The notes under the pieces are model-generated. The model did no database searches, was not told the DNA's origin, and worked only from the letters and a program-made list of their open reading frames with translations. The position numbers and the translations under genes were made by a program. This document shows, piece by piece, positions 8,496 to 17,550 of a stretch of 64,000 nt of DNA (position 1 is its first letter; the number at the start of each line of letters is the position of its first letter). The stretch is from Palsa-89 sp963824345 (GTDB taxonomy: Bacteria; Acidobacteriota; Terriglobia; Bryobacterales; Bryobacteraceae), in assembly GCA_963824345.1 (NCBI GenBank), contig CAWGOZ010000004.1:62001-126000 (forward strand), read 5' to 3'.

Positions 8496-9043
8496 AGCCT
8501 GTAAACATCCCACACGCCGCGCTGCTTCGGGGCGTGAACGTGAGCGGCAAGAATATGCTGCCGATGAAGGAGCTGGCACGCATGTTCTCGGATGCCGGCT
8601 GCGCCAACGTGCGTACCTACATCCAAAGCGGCAACGTGGTTTTCGAGGCGCCGCCCGGCGCGTCCGGCATCGGCGAAGCCATCCAGGCGAAAATAGAAAA
8701 GCGTTACGGCTATCGAGTCCCCGTGATTCTCCGGACCTCCGCGCAGCTGCTTAAGACGATCCGCGACAATCCGTTCCTCAAGGCTGGAGCGCACGAGAAG
8801 ACGCTTTACGTTTACTTTCTGGCCCATACGCCGGACGCCGGCGCGATTGCCGCGCTTGATCCCGCGCGCTCCACGCCGGACGCATTTCAGGTGCGCGGCC
8901 AGGAGATCTATCTGCATCTTCCCAACGGCATGGGCCGAAGCAAATTAACCAACGCCTACTTTGATTCGAAGCTCTCCACCATCTGCACGGCGAGAAATTG
9001 GGCCACGGTGCTCAAGCTGGCCGCTATGATGGCAGAGGGATGA
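8492..9043 (+). CDS. DUF1697 family protein
   Basis: The 183-residue product shows the DUF1697 opening AALLRGVNVSGKNMLPMKEL, followed by CANVRTYIQSGNVVFEA and the C-terminal GRSKLTNAYFDSKLS, which is highly typical. Function is not established for the family. Start is GTG at 8492 within a GTGA overlap with the preceding stop; an open frame extends upstream to 8183 but lies inside the preceding gene in another frame and is not coding. Its own stop overlaps the ATG of the ABC-F gene (ATGA, 9040-9043), so three genes appear translationally coupled. Confidence 0.93.
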   Translation: MKPVNIPHAALLRGVNVSGKNMLPMKELARMFSDAGCANVRTYIQSGNVVFEAPPGASGIGEAIQAKIEKRYGYRVPVILRTSAQLLKTIRDNPFLKAGAHEKTLYVYFLAHTPDAGAIAALDPARSTPDAFQVRGQEIYLHLPNGMGRSKLTNAYFDSKLSTICTARNWATVLKLAAMMAEG

Positions 9044-10677
9044 TCTCGTTTTCCAACATCAATAAACAGTACGGCAAGCAGCTGATCTTTGTGGACGCGT
9101 CGTTTCAGTTGAACCCCGGCGAGAAGGTTGGCCTGGTGGGGCCGAACGGAGCGGGCAAGACGACGTTGTTCCGCATGATCGTGGGCGAGGAAGAAGCCGA
9201 TGAAGGCGAGGTGACGGTTCCCAAGCGGCTCCATATCGGCTACTTTCGCCAGGACGTGGAGGAGATGCAGGGGCGGTCGGCATTGGACGAGGCCATCGCG
9301 GGAAGCGGGCGCGCCGGCGATCTGCATCATGAGCTCGAGAAGTTGCAGCGCGCCATGGAGGATCCCGAGCGCGCCGATGAACTGGACCGGATTTTGGAGC
9401 GCTTCGGCCATGTTCAGGAAGAGTACCAGCATCTGGATGGCTACGCGCTGGAAGAGCAGGCGCGCGAGGTTCTGCATGGTCTCGGGTTTGAAGACGACCA
9501 GATCGATGGCGACGTGGGGGCGCTGTCGGGCGGCTGGAAGATGCGCGTGGCGCTGGCTCGCGTGCTGCTGGGGCGTCCCGACGTGCTGTTGATGGACGAG
9601 CCGACCAATCACTTGGATATCGAGTCGATCATCTGGCTGGAGCAGTTCCTCAAGACGTTTCCGGGCGCGCTGTTGATGACGTCGCACGACCGCGAGTTCA
9701 TGAACCGCATCGTGTCGAAGATCGCCGAGATCGATGCGGGCGAGATCGTGACGTATTCGGGCGATTACGATTTTTACGAGCGCGAGCGCGCCATTCGCGA
9801 GACCAACCAGCAGGCCGCGTTCGCGCGGCAGCAGGCCATGCTGGCCAAGGAGCAGCGCTTCATCGACCGTTTCCGTACCCACGCCGCCAAAGCGGCGCAG
9901 GTGCAAAGCCGCATCAAGGCGCTCGACAAAATCGAAAAAGTGGAGCTGCCGAAAAAGCGCACGGTGGTGAAGTTCGAGTTCCGCGCGCCGGCGCGTTCGG
10001 GCGATCAAGTGGCCGTGATCGAAGATCTGCACAAATGTTTCGGCCCGCGGGTGATTTACAACGGGTTCAATCTAACGGTGCGCCGCGGGGAGCGCTGGGC
10101 CGTGATGGGCAAGAACGGCGCGGGCAAAACCACGCTGCTCAAAATGATCGCGGGAGTCATTGAGCCGGATGCGGGTAGTGTGCGTTTGGGAGCCAGCTTG
10201 AGCATGGGCTACTTTGCTCAGCAGTCGCTGGACGTGCTGGATCCCGAGCTGACCGTGATCGAGCAGCTTCAGAATGATTTTCCGCAGGATGGCCTGGGTT
10301 CGCTGCGCACCTTGGCCGGCGCGTTTCAATTCTCGGGCGACGACGTCGACAAAAGCATCCGGGCGCTGTCGGGCGGCGAGAAATCGCGTTTAGCCATGGC
10401 GAGGATGCTCTACAATCCACCAAATTTTCTGGTGCTCGACGAACCCACCAATCACCTGGACCTGGCCACCAAGGAAATGCTGGTGGAAGCGCTGAAAGAA
10501 TTCGAAGGCACCATGATTTTCGTGTCGCATGATCGCACCTTCCTGCGGGGCCTGAGCTCGCGCGTGCTGGAGCTGGGCGGCGAGAGCGGTCGCGATCGCA
10601 ATCCGCACGTGTACCTGGGATCGTATGTTGAGTACGTGCAGAAGACCGGGCATGAAGCGCCGGGGATCGTTGCTTAA
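9040..10677 (+). CDS. ABC-F family ATPase
   Basis: The 545-residue protein carries two ABC cassettes in one chain without membrane segments, the mark of ABC-F translation factors (EttA/Uup/YbiT/YheS group). Cassette 1 has Walker A GPNGAGKTT, signature LSGGWKMRVALAR and Walker B VLLMDEPTNHLD; cassette 2 has GKNGAGKTT, LSGGEKSRLAMAR and LVLDEPTNHLD. The linker between cassettes (AFARQQAMLAKEQRFIDRFR to KAAQVQSRIKALDKIEKVEL) is the charged coiled P-site tRNA interaction motif. It is likely to act on stalled ribosomes. The start at 9040 overlaps the previous stop. Its stop (10675-10677) directly abuts the stop of the convergent hydrolase gene. Confidence 0.95.
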   Translation: MISFSNINKQYGKQLIFVDASFQLNPGEKVGLVGPNGAGKTTLFRMIVGEEEADEGEVTVPKRLHIGYFRQDVEEMQGRSALDEAIAGSGRAGDLHHELEKLQRAMEDPERADELDRILERFGHVQEEYQHLDGYALEEQAREVLHGLGFEDDQIDGDVGALSGGWKMRVALARVLLGRPDVLLMDEPTNHLDIESIIWLEQFLKTFPGALLMTSHDREFMNRIVSKIAEIDAGEIVTYSGDYDFYERERAIRETNQQAAFARQQAMLAKEQRFIDRFRTHAAKAAQVQSRIKALDKIEKVELPKKRTVVKFEFRAPARSGDQVAVIEDLHKCFGPRVIYNGFNLTVRRGERWAVMGKNGAGKTTLLKMIAGVIEPDAGSVRLGASLSMGYFAQQSLDVLDPELTVIEQLQNDFPQDGLGSLRTLAGAFQFSGDDVDKSIRALSGGEKSRLAMARMLYNPPNFLVLDEPTNHLDLATKEMLVEALKEFEGTMIFVSHDRTFLRGLSSRVLELGGESGRDRNPHVYLGSYVEYVQKTGHEAPGIVA

Positions 10678-12453
10678 TTACAGCGGGCGCGCGACTTTGC
10701 GATCCAGCCAATCGCGAACCACGCCGAAGACTTCGTGGTTATTCTTCTCGAGCAGCATCAAGTTGCCGTTCCCGGCGATGCCGTAGTCGCGCAGCCGCAC
10801 CATCTCGGCCGCGCAGCCGGCCTGTTTCAAAAATTCGATATTAGCGACCGGCGATCCACCGCCGCCGAATTCCGAAGTGAGCCATCCGATGGGAATCCCC
10901 TGCAAGTTTTTCAATTTTCGCGCGGGCTCGGCTTGGAGCTTGAAGGGCGACACCACGGGGCGCGGCGAATCGGGCGGCGCGGTGCGATCCACCAATTGGA
11001 ACTGGGCGGGATCGCTCACCGGCGGATCGTAGGTCATTGGGCTGGCCGTTAATCCCCAGCGAAATTGCTGCGCGAATGGATTGCCGTTGATCTCCATGCA
11101 GAAGATTCCCTTGACGAGATTGGGGCGGCGATCAGCCACGCCCCATCCGAAGAATCCCCCGAAAGCGTGCGTGAGCAAAATGCACGGACCGATTCGATCC
11201 ACCAGCTCCACGCCGCCGTGCCAGGCCAGATCGCTATGGAAGGCCTCGTCCAGCACGTTGCCGGATTCGCAGGCCATGAACTGATCGATGAGCGGATCGG
11301 AAATTCCTCCGGGTCCCGGCCACTGGGCGGTATTGAACACCACGGGAGTCTGCACCAACGGTTCAAAGGGCGGAACGTTCGGCAAATGGCTGGGGCCGAG
11401 CGCGTCGGGATGATAGGGCGAGCGGCCATAACTGGGGCGATCCAGCCAATACACGCTGTAGCCGGCTTGCACGAAATAATGCACCCATCCGGGGCGCCCG
11501 CCGATGCCCATCATGTGAGTGCCTTGCCCTCCGCCGCCGTGCACCATAACCACTGGATACGGGTAGCGCTTTTCGGCCGGGATCATGTACTGCACGTACA
11601 TTTGCCCTTGGGCGATGGTGCCGTAGGGCATTGGCTTGCGTTGCACGCCGACCCAAAAGCAGCCTTGATCGGCGAGCTTGAGCGCGGTGGATTCGCGGTT
11701 GGGTTTGACATCGACCGCGGGGGCCGCGGGCGTGGTGGTAGAGAGCTTGTCCAATTGCTCGCGCACGGATTTGGGCGATTGCTCGATGGCGATGATCCCT
11801 TTCACCAGGCTCGGACGTTCTTGCGCGGCAACCCGGGCGAAAATCGAGCCGTCGCCCTGCGTGATCACGATGGCGGGGCCGATTTCATCCAGCAATTTAG
11901 CGCCGCGCGTGCGCCAAACGTTTTGCGTAAGCGGATTGTTGGGCGCCATCGGCTGGCCCATGGAGGCGACCATTTGCGCGATGGCTGGAGCATTGATATC
12001 GGATGCGCCTATAGCGCGGGCGACGGCTTCGAATGTCGGAGCTTGCGGGTCGAAATAGCCGTGCACCCAGGGATGATACGGATTGCGGCCCTGGCCAGGG
12101 CGATCAAGCACGTAGACCTTGTAGCCTTGTTCCAGCAGCAGCGTGGCCCAGCTGCGGCGGCCATCGGGAGTGCTGATCCAATCGGAACCTTGTCCGTACC
12201 CGCCATGAATCAGGACCACGGGGTAGGGGTGCCGGACATCGCGCGGAATCCAGTGCTCAACGTACATCTGCATTCCGTTGCACATGGTTCCCCTGGCCAG
12301 CGTGGCCTGCTCAACGCCCAACCAATGGTAGCTCCAGTCGGCGATATCGAGAACCGGGCCAGAGGCGGGCGGGTTGCTTTGCGCGGGCGCGAGCATGGGA
12401 GCGGCCGCGGTGATCATGGCAGCCAGCTCTCGACGCGTGATTCCAGATTTCAT
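10678..12453 (-). CDS. tandemly duplicated alpha/beta hydrolase fold protein with Tat-like signal
   Basis: The 591-residue product has an N-terminal twin-arginine-like signal (TRREL at residues 6-10, then a hydrophobic stretch to about 25). It then contains two homologous alpha/beta hydrolase halves: residues ~35-235 with VVLIHGGYGQGSDW and YVLDRPGQGRNPYHP, and ~255-480 with VVMVHGGGGQGTHM and YWLDRPSYGRSPYHP. Each half should have a nucleophile elbow after strand 5 (residues ~197-205 and ~427-435). The sequences there are ITQGDGSIF and LTHAFGGFF, so the usual Ser is Gly in one half and Ala in the other. The C-terminal region (LLEKNNHEVFGVVRDWL) supplies a plausible His. It is predicted to be exported. 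Confidence 0.85.
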   Translation of the reverse strand: MKSGITRRELAAMITAAAPMLAPAQSNPPASGPVLDIADWSYHWLGVEQATLARGTMCNGMQMYVEHWIPRDVRHPYPVVLIHGGYGQGSDWISTPDGRRSWATLLLEQGYKVYVLDRPGQGRNPYHPWVHGYFDPQAPTFEAVARAIGASDINAPAIAQMVASMGQPMAPNNPLTQNVWRTRGAKLLDEIGPAIVITQGDGSIFARVAAQERPSLVKGIIAIEQSPKSVREQLDKLSTTTPAAPAVDVKPNRESTALKLADQGCFWVGVQRKPMPYGTIAQGQMYVQYMIPAEKRYPYPVVMVHGGGGQGTHMMGIGGRPGWVHYFVQAGYSVYWLDRPSYGRSPYHPDALGPSHLPNVPPFEPLVQTPVVFNTAQWPGPGGISDPLIDQFMACESGNVLDEAFHSDLAWHGGVELVDRIGPCILLTHAFGGFFGWGVADRRPNLVKGIFCMEINGNPFAQQFRWGLTASPMTYDPPVSDPAQFQLVDRTAPPDSPRPVVSPFKLQAEPARKLKNLQGIPIGWLTSEFGGGGSPVANIEFLKQAGCAAEMVRLRDYGIAGNGNLMLLEKNNHEVFGVVRDWLDRKVARPL

Positions 12454-12519
12454 GCTGCGGGCATTATATCGGTCCGAGCCGGAACCGCGCTAAAGTCCGT
12501 CGCGTGCTAATCTCAGCGC

Positions 12520-12879
12520 ATGGAAAAGGTGAACATTCGCGAGAAGCTGGCGATATTCTCCGACCACTGGAATCCGCGTGTAGTGGGCCAGCTGAATGGC
12601 CAGCACGTAAAGCTGGTGAAGTTTCAAGGGGAATTCGTGTGGCACCATCATGCGGCCGAAGACGAGATGTTCCTGGTGGTGCGCGGCAGTTTTCGGATGG
12701 ACTTTCGGGATCGCAGCTTCACGCTGAACCAGGGCGAGTTCATCATTGTCCCGCGCGGTGTGGAGCACCGTCCGGTGGCCGAGCGGGAAGTGGAAGTGAT
12801 GCTGTTCGAGCCGGCCGAGATCAAGCACACCGGCAACGTTGAGAGCGAACTGACGGTCCGCGAGCACCAGTGGATTTAG
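12520..12879 (+). CDS. small single-domain cupin protein
   Basis: This 119-residue protein is a single cupin barrel. Motif 1 is WHHHAAEDEMFLVVRG (His at 42-44, Glu at 48) and motif 2 is PRGVEHRPVA (His 83), giving a complete 3-His/1-Glu metal site. It has no signal peptide, so it is cytoplasmic. Many such proteins are annotated as mannose-6-phosphate-isomerase-like; the actual substrate is unknown. It is transcribed divergently from the hydrolase gene, with 66 bp between starts. Confidence 0.92.
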   Translation: MEKVNIREKLAIFSDHWNPRVVGQLNGQHVKLVKFQGEFVWHHHAAEDEMFLVVRGSFRMDFRDRSFTLNQGEFIIVPRGVEHRPVAEREVEVMLFEPAEIKHTGNVESELTVREHQWI

Positions 12880-12932
12880 TCAGTCATGCTACTATCAGTC
12901 TGACGAAGTAAACCATCCGGGGGTAATCTGTT

Positions 12933-14213
12933 TTGAAACGCGCCTTTTTATCAGGACTTGTTTGTCTTTTTTTCGCCTCGTTCGGCAAAGCCCAGCAGGG
13001 GAGCATCACTCTGGGGCAGAGCACCCAGAATATCACCGTGACTGGCCTCGGGCCGGATGTGAACGGGAACGGTACGTTCACCATCACCTGGAGCGCTTGC
13101 TCCTACAACGGAACCGAGACGACCTGTAATCTCTCAGGACCGTTTACAGGCTTTGGGCCCGGCGGAGTCGGCACCGGCACCTGGAATTTCCAGTTGATCT
13201 ATCCCGGCAACGGATCTACGCCGGTGACGGCCACTGCGCCTGCTGGAAGCAATGAGTTGACCTTTTCATTGAGCGCCGGGAGCTTGCACTTCGTTTTTAA
13301 CGAGAGCAACGGAACCTCGATCACGTTTCCCTACAACACCGGGAGTATAGCTTTCGTACAGGCGTTAACGGCTTGCACAGGCAACCCGGCGACCTGTAGT
13401 GTGTCAGCGGTGGGACAGACGCCGGGCGCCACCATAACCGGGCCCGTAAACGGCACTTTCAACCCCAACCCCCAAATCCAGGACGCGATCACGGCCGGCG
13501 ATTATGGCGGCGGGTTCACTCCCATTGCGCCCGGCACGTTTATGGAGATTTATGGGTTGAATCTGGCGTTCACAACCGGGGGCTGGGGCAACGGCTTCGT
13601 CGGCAACGACGCGCCCACCACGGTGGCCGGAACGTCGGTTACAGTGGGCGGAAAACCAGCGTTCGTCTCCTACGTGAGTCCAGGACAGGTGAATGTGAAT
13701 GTGCCATCGGATGCGCCGTTGGGATCGCAGGCGGTGGTCCTTACCACCTCAGTGGGCGGGGCAAGCAATTCCTATTCCATCCCCGTAAATGTGACAGAGC
13801 CGGGCCTGCTGGCGCCGCCGCAATTCAAATTCAAGAACAAGCAGTACGCGGTGGCGTTATTTCCCAACAACGTCTATGTTCTGCCGCCGGGTACGTTTTC
13901 GGGCGTGCAATCCCAGCGCGCCGTGCCCGGAAATACGATCGTCCTGTATGGTATCGGATTCGGCACGGTGACTCCCAACAATCCGGCGGGCGTGATTGTT
14001 CAGAGTCAGAACACGCTGACTGCGTCGCTGGAGGTTTCGATTGGCGGGAAATCCGCGCAGGTGCTTTATGACGGATTGGCGCCGCAGTTAGTGGGCGTTT
14101 ATCAATTTAACGTAGTGGTCCCGGACATTCCGGCCAGCGATACCACGCCATTGGATTTCACCTTGGGCGGAGCGCAAGTGGCGCAGACGCTGTACCTGTT
14201 CATCGGGAACTAA
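12933..14213 (+). CDS. secreted Solibacter-type IPT-like/TIGR03437-family protein
   Basis: The 426-residue product starts at TTG (12933) and has a signal peptide (AFLSGLVCLFFASFGKAQ, residues 3-20). The N-terminal half is beta-rich and of low complexity. The C-terminal ~230 residues carry the pattern GTFMEIYGLNLAF, VGGKPAFVSYVSPGQVNVNVP, GNTIVLYGIGFGTVTP and GKSAQVLYDGLAPQLVGVYQ, which I recognise as the domain expanded in Solibacter usitatus, related to Ig-like IPT/TIG folds. It is probably an extracellular surface protein. The gene is the best taxonomic marker in the window. It overlaps the 3' end of the convergent gene at 14200 by 14 bp. Confidence 0.9.
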   Translation: MKRAFLSGLVCLFFASFGKAQQGSITLGQSTQNITVTGLGPDVNGNGTFTITWSACSYNGTETTCNLSGPFTGFGPGGVGTGTWNFQLIYPGNGSTPVTATAPAGSNELTFSLSAGSLHFVFNESNGTSITFPYNTGSIAFVQALTACTGNPATCSVSAVGQTPGATITGPVNGTFNPNPQIQDAITAGDYGGGFTPIAPGTFMEIYGLNLAFTTGGWGNGFVGNDAPTTVAGTSVTVGGKPAFVSYVSPGQVNVNVPSDAPLGSQAVVLTTSVGGASNSYSIPVNVTEPGLLAPPQFKFKNKQYAVALFPNNVYVLPPGTFSGVQSQRAVPGNTIVLYGIGFGTVTPNNPAGVIVQSQNTLTASLEVSIGGKSAQVLYDGLAPQLVGVYQFNVVVPDIPASDTTPLDFTLGGAQVAQTLYLFIGN

Positions 14214-16110
14214 GGGTAAAGGGCGGCTGGCCGGGAACAATCGGCCAGGGAAATATCGTATTGTTTCCCCAAGTCGGATCCCAGCCGAACAGAATCTGTG
14301 ATGGCGACGTAATCAAGAAACGCAACGGGTGGCGCAGCACGACCTTGCCGTTCCAAGTGACGGTCATGATTCGATTCTGGGGCGTGAAGTCGAGTTCCGC
14401 GCGGTTCCATCCGGGAACGTAGGGGACGTCCACCCATTGCCAGTCGGGCGAGCGATACGACGTTTCCGAAAGCAACCTGATGCGGCCGTCGCCCAGGCAC
14501 CAGGACGACAGCAGATAGCGAGTACCGAATTCGCCCGTCGTTATCAGCGGCTCCTTACCGGGCGGGCATGGCGATGGGAAACCGAACGAAGCTTGAACAT
14601 GCAGAACCGGGTTCTCGGATGGCCGATAGTGATCGAGGGGGCTGAACCATCGCGCCAGCTTCACATAGGTGTGCGGGCTGGCCTGAACAAACTGATCGTA
14701 CGGCCCCTGAATGGCAAGCGCCAAATTGGCGCCGATGGTAAACAGGAAAAGAACAACCAGCGCCGCGGTTGCAAACCAACGCGCCCAATTTCCGAGAGAC
14801 GCTACAACCCCGCACGCGGCCACTGACGCTACAAACAACAGGAAGGGCGCGAAGTCTACTTCGTAGCGCTGCGATGTCAATCCGGTGGCCGCAACGAACA
14901 TAATGCAGCCGGCAGTGAACGCCAGCATGATTAAGACGAAGGCAAAGACGCCGCGGTTGTTCGCGAATCGCTTCCGGCACACGGGGATCAGGAAAGCGAA
15001 CACTGCGATTGGGGAGAGCGCAAAAATGCCGCCGGTAAGTTCCAGGAAATAGCGCGACGGCAGCACGTTCGCCATTGCGTCGAACGGCTGGCGTATGGCG
15101 AGCCGAACAAAGGGAAACTCCGCGACAAGATCCGGCGGGCATAGGAGCATGTAATAGAGACCGGGCATCACGTTGATTAGAGACAAGCGGATGTTTTGAT
15201 AGGACGCCTCCCCGAGTTGATAGCGCAGCCCGAACTCTAGAGGATTGCCGAACCTGGCGTAGTTATAGGCCAGGATCCCCAGGCAACAAGCGATAACGGG
15301 CAGGCAAAAGGGGAGAATGTCGCGCCGCAGGCGGTCCCCAAACAGAAGCAGCAGCGAGAACGCACACGCAGCTGCCAGGCCCAAATGCGGACGGCAGCCG
15401 AGAGCCAAACCGAAAGACAGTCCGGACAATCCAGCCCACAGGGGCCGCCGGCGCGGGATGGTCAGCCAGAGGAAGAGAAAGTAGAAGCCCGCGCTCACAC
15501 AACAAAATCCACAGGCGATGGCAACCTCATAGAGTAGAGCGCGGTGCAACATGTACGGCACCGACTGGCCAATGCCGAGAGTCAATAAGCCAAGCGTCAA
15601 TAGCGTAATCGAGATTCGGCCGGAGAGCGACGAGAGCACTTGTATGAACAGCAGCGAGAGAAAGAAATAGCCGCCCAGCGCGAATAGAAACGCGGCGAAA
15701 TTTTCGGGCAGGTCGTGCGCGGTAAGCCAATACCAGGGAGCGAACACCAGCAGTACGGGCACGGGTCCGTGATAGATGTAATAGCGCTGTTTGTAGAGCA
15801 CGGTGTCCAGGAGTCTGTAGGTCCGGTTGGCTGAATCCAAGTAAGGATTGGGGAGCGCCAGCAGTTCCGGCTGCGGTGTTACGGGCAGATACAGTTTTCC
15901 GCCGACAAATCCACGCGCCAGCAGGTCATAGTATCCATATACTCCGTAGCCCCCTTTTGCCACGGCGGGACTCGGCAAGCCATAGACTTTGTCTAGGTCA
16001 CTATTCCACGCAAATCGCCTCGGTTCGGCGCCGATGCCGATGACCCACCAGTACAGCGCCCCCACGATGACCAACGCTGCCAGCCAGGCGATCCGATATT
16101 GGAGGCGCAT
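14200..16110 (-). CDS. polytopic membrane protein, GT-C-like architecture
   Basis: The 636-residue product has about ten to twelve membrane segments across residues 8-480 and a ~150-residue soluble C-terminal domain rich in beta strands (TTGEFGTRYLLSSWCLGDG, MTVTWNGKVVLRHPLRFL). The first external loop contains DLLARGFVGGKLYLP and YKQRYYIYHGPVPVLLVFAPW, resembling the loop arrangement of ArnT/PMT-type lipid-dependent glycosyltransferases, though no catalytic pair can be assigned with certainty. It is the last gene of a run that includes a GT2-methyltransferase fusion 11 bp upstream, which supports a role in assembling or transferring a lipid-linked sugar. Function is inferred. Confidence 0.8.
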   Translation of the reverse strand: MRLQYRIAWLAALVIVGALYWWVIGIGAEPRRFAWNSDLDKVYGLPSPAVAKGGYGVYGYYDLLARGFVGGKLYLPVTPQPELLALPNPYLDSANRTYRLLDTVLYKQRYYIYHGPVPVLLVFAPWYWLTAHDLPENFAAFLFALGGYFFLSLLFIQVLSSLSGRISITLLTLGLLTLGIGQSVPYMLHRALLYEVAIACGFCCVSAGFYFLFLWLTIPRRRPLWAGLSGLSFGLALGCRPHLGLAAACAFSLLLLFGDRLRRDILPFCLPVIACCLGILAYNYARFGNPLEFGLRYQLGEASYQNIRLSLINVMPGLYYMLLCPPDLVAEFPFVRLAIRQPFDAMANVLPSRYFLELTGGIFALSPIAVFAFLIPVCRKRFANNRGVFAFVLIMLAFTAGCIMFVAATGLTSQRYEVDFAPFLLFVASVAACGVVASLGNWARWFATAALVVLFLFTIGANLALAIQGPYDQFVQASPHTYVKLARWFSPLDHYRPSENPVLHVQASFGFPSPCPPGKEPLITTGEFGTRYLLSSWCLGDGRIRLLSETSYRSPDWQWVDVPYVPGWNRAELDFTPQNRIMTVTWNGKVVLRHPLRFLITSPSQILFGWDPTWGNNTIFPWPIVPGQPPFTLSSR

Positions 16111-16121
16111 TCCCAGGCTAC

Positions 16122-17540
16122 CTAGTCTATGGAAGACTCTTTTATGCCGACGGCGATGATGGAGGTTGGGCTCCAGGGTAACAGGTCATCGATCCGGCGC
16201 AAAAGCCACACCAAACGATCGAAATTCTTGAGCTGCAAGCGGCTGATGGTCCTTCGTTTCAAAATGGATCCGTTCAGCCACCAGCCTGGACGGGAGGCCC
16301 GGTTGAAGCGTAATATTTTCTGCACGTCAAAGCCGGCATCCATCATTCGTTGACGTAATTGCTGTTCGGAGTACCGCCGGCAGTGACCTAACTCCTCGTC
16401 CAGAGAATTGAAGATGCTCTGCCCCTCCGGGACCAGGATCACCGCGCGGCCGCCTGGTTCTAGCATCGACCGGATATTTCGCAAAGCTCCCAGGTCGTCT
16501 TCGATGTGTTCCAGAACATTGAGGCACACCACGGTATCCATCTGGCCGCGGAATGCCGCGTGCCCTTGCGGATCGGCAGCATTCAATTCGGCAGTTTCGA
16601 GACGGGGCCGCTGGGAAAGCCGGCTCCTGAGACGCTCCAGGTGTTCGGAATCGATGTCGGTGGCGACGTATCTCTTGCGGCCCGCCAACAGCAGGCGCGT
16701 GAGATTGCCCATGCCAGCTCCGATTTCGAGAACCCTTTTACCGATGTATGGCTGGATGGTATCGGCCATCCAGCGGTTGAAGTTCGGCGCGCTTGAGAAT
16801 GCATCCAGAATGTCCTTGTCTTTTGCGACATAAATGTCGTTGGACAGCGCAGTCCTAAGAATCACCCAGAAGGCTTCGAAGGCATCCTTCAGGCCGATCT
16901 TTTTGCCCTCCTCGTAGGTACGGCCGTTGTAGCTGATGGGGCTCTCATAGATGCGGGCCTGCCGCTTTGCGAGCTTGATTGTGATCTCGGGTTCGAATCC
17001 AAAACGCTGGCTCCGCAATGGAATGCTCTGCAGCAGAGAGGTGCGGAACGCTTTGTAGCACGTTTCCATATCCGTGAGATTCAGATCCGCGAACACGTTG
17101 CACATTCCAGTCAAAAGATGATTCGCGAGCGAATGCCAAAAATACAGCACCCGCCGCTCGCCGCTGGATAAGAATCGGGAACCGAATACCGCGTCGGCGC
17201 GCCCGTCGATCAATGGGCCCAGAAGCTTCGAATACTCGTCGGGATTGTATTCGAGATCGGCGTCCTGGATGACGCAGAATTCCCCGCTAGCTTCCCCGAT
17301 GGCCCGGCGAATGGCGGCTCCCTTGCCTTGATTTTTAGGGCCCTTGAGCAAGCGAATTGCACCGGGGTAATTCTCCATGACGGCCGCCACTTCCTGCAGG
17401 GAGGCGTCGGTCGAGCCGTCATCGACCACGATAATCTCCCGTTCGAAACCTTCCGGCAGTGGAGCGGCAATCACTCGTTCCAGCAAGGTAGCTACAAATT
17501 CCTCCTCGTTGTACAGCGGAACCAGAACCGAGATTTTCAT
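16122..17540 (-). CDS. GT2 glycosyltransferase fused to a SAM-dependent methyltransferase
   Basis: The product has 472 residues and two catalytic domains. Residues 1-235 form a dolichyl/polyprenyl-phosphate sugar synthase-like GT2 with ISVLVPLYNEEE, IIVVDDGSTD (37-45) and the DXD-type DADLEY (93-98). Residues ~250-400 form a class I methyltransferase with motif I LEIGAGMGNLT (271-281), acidic TDIDSEH (294-300) and the motif IV region VVCLNVLEHIED. The frame is open to 17675, but the ATG at 17540 is preceded by a GATGAAGAACGG ribosome-binding region and starts with the conserved MKISVLVPLYNEEE. The fusion suggests that a sugar is transferred to a lipid phosphate and a methyl group is added in the same route. 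Confidence 0.9.
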   Translation of the reverse strand: MKISVLVPLYNEEEFVATLLERVIAAPLPEGFEREIIVVDDGSTDASLQEVAAVMENYPGAIRLLKGPKNQGKGAAIRRAIGEASGEFCVIQDADLEYNPDEYSKLLGPLIDGRADAVFGSRFLSSGERRVLYFWHSLANHLLTGMCNVFADLNLTDMETCYKAFRTSLLQSIPLRSQRFGFEPEITIKLAKRQARIYESPISYNGRTYEEGKKIGLKDAFEAFWVILRTALSNDIYVAKDKDILDAFSSAPNFNRWMADTIQPYIGKRVLEIGAGMGNLTRLLLAGRKRYVATDIDSEHLERLRSRLSQRPRLETAELNAADPQGHAAFRGQMDTVVCLNVLEHIEDDLGALRNIRSMLEPGGRAVILVPEGQSIFNSLDEELGHCRRYSEQQLRQRMMDAGFDVQKILRFNRASRPGWWLNGSILKRRTISRLQLKNFDRLVWLLRRIDDLLPWSPTSIIAVGIKESSID

Positions 17541-17550
17541 CCGTTCTTCA

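Noticed and set aside
11065..12510. A 481-codon plus-strand open frame opposite the duplicated hydrolase
   Set aside because: It mirrors the hydrolase codons; the real gene on the minus strand has signal, duplicated domains and a normal start.
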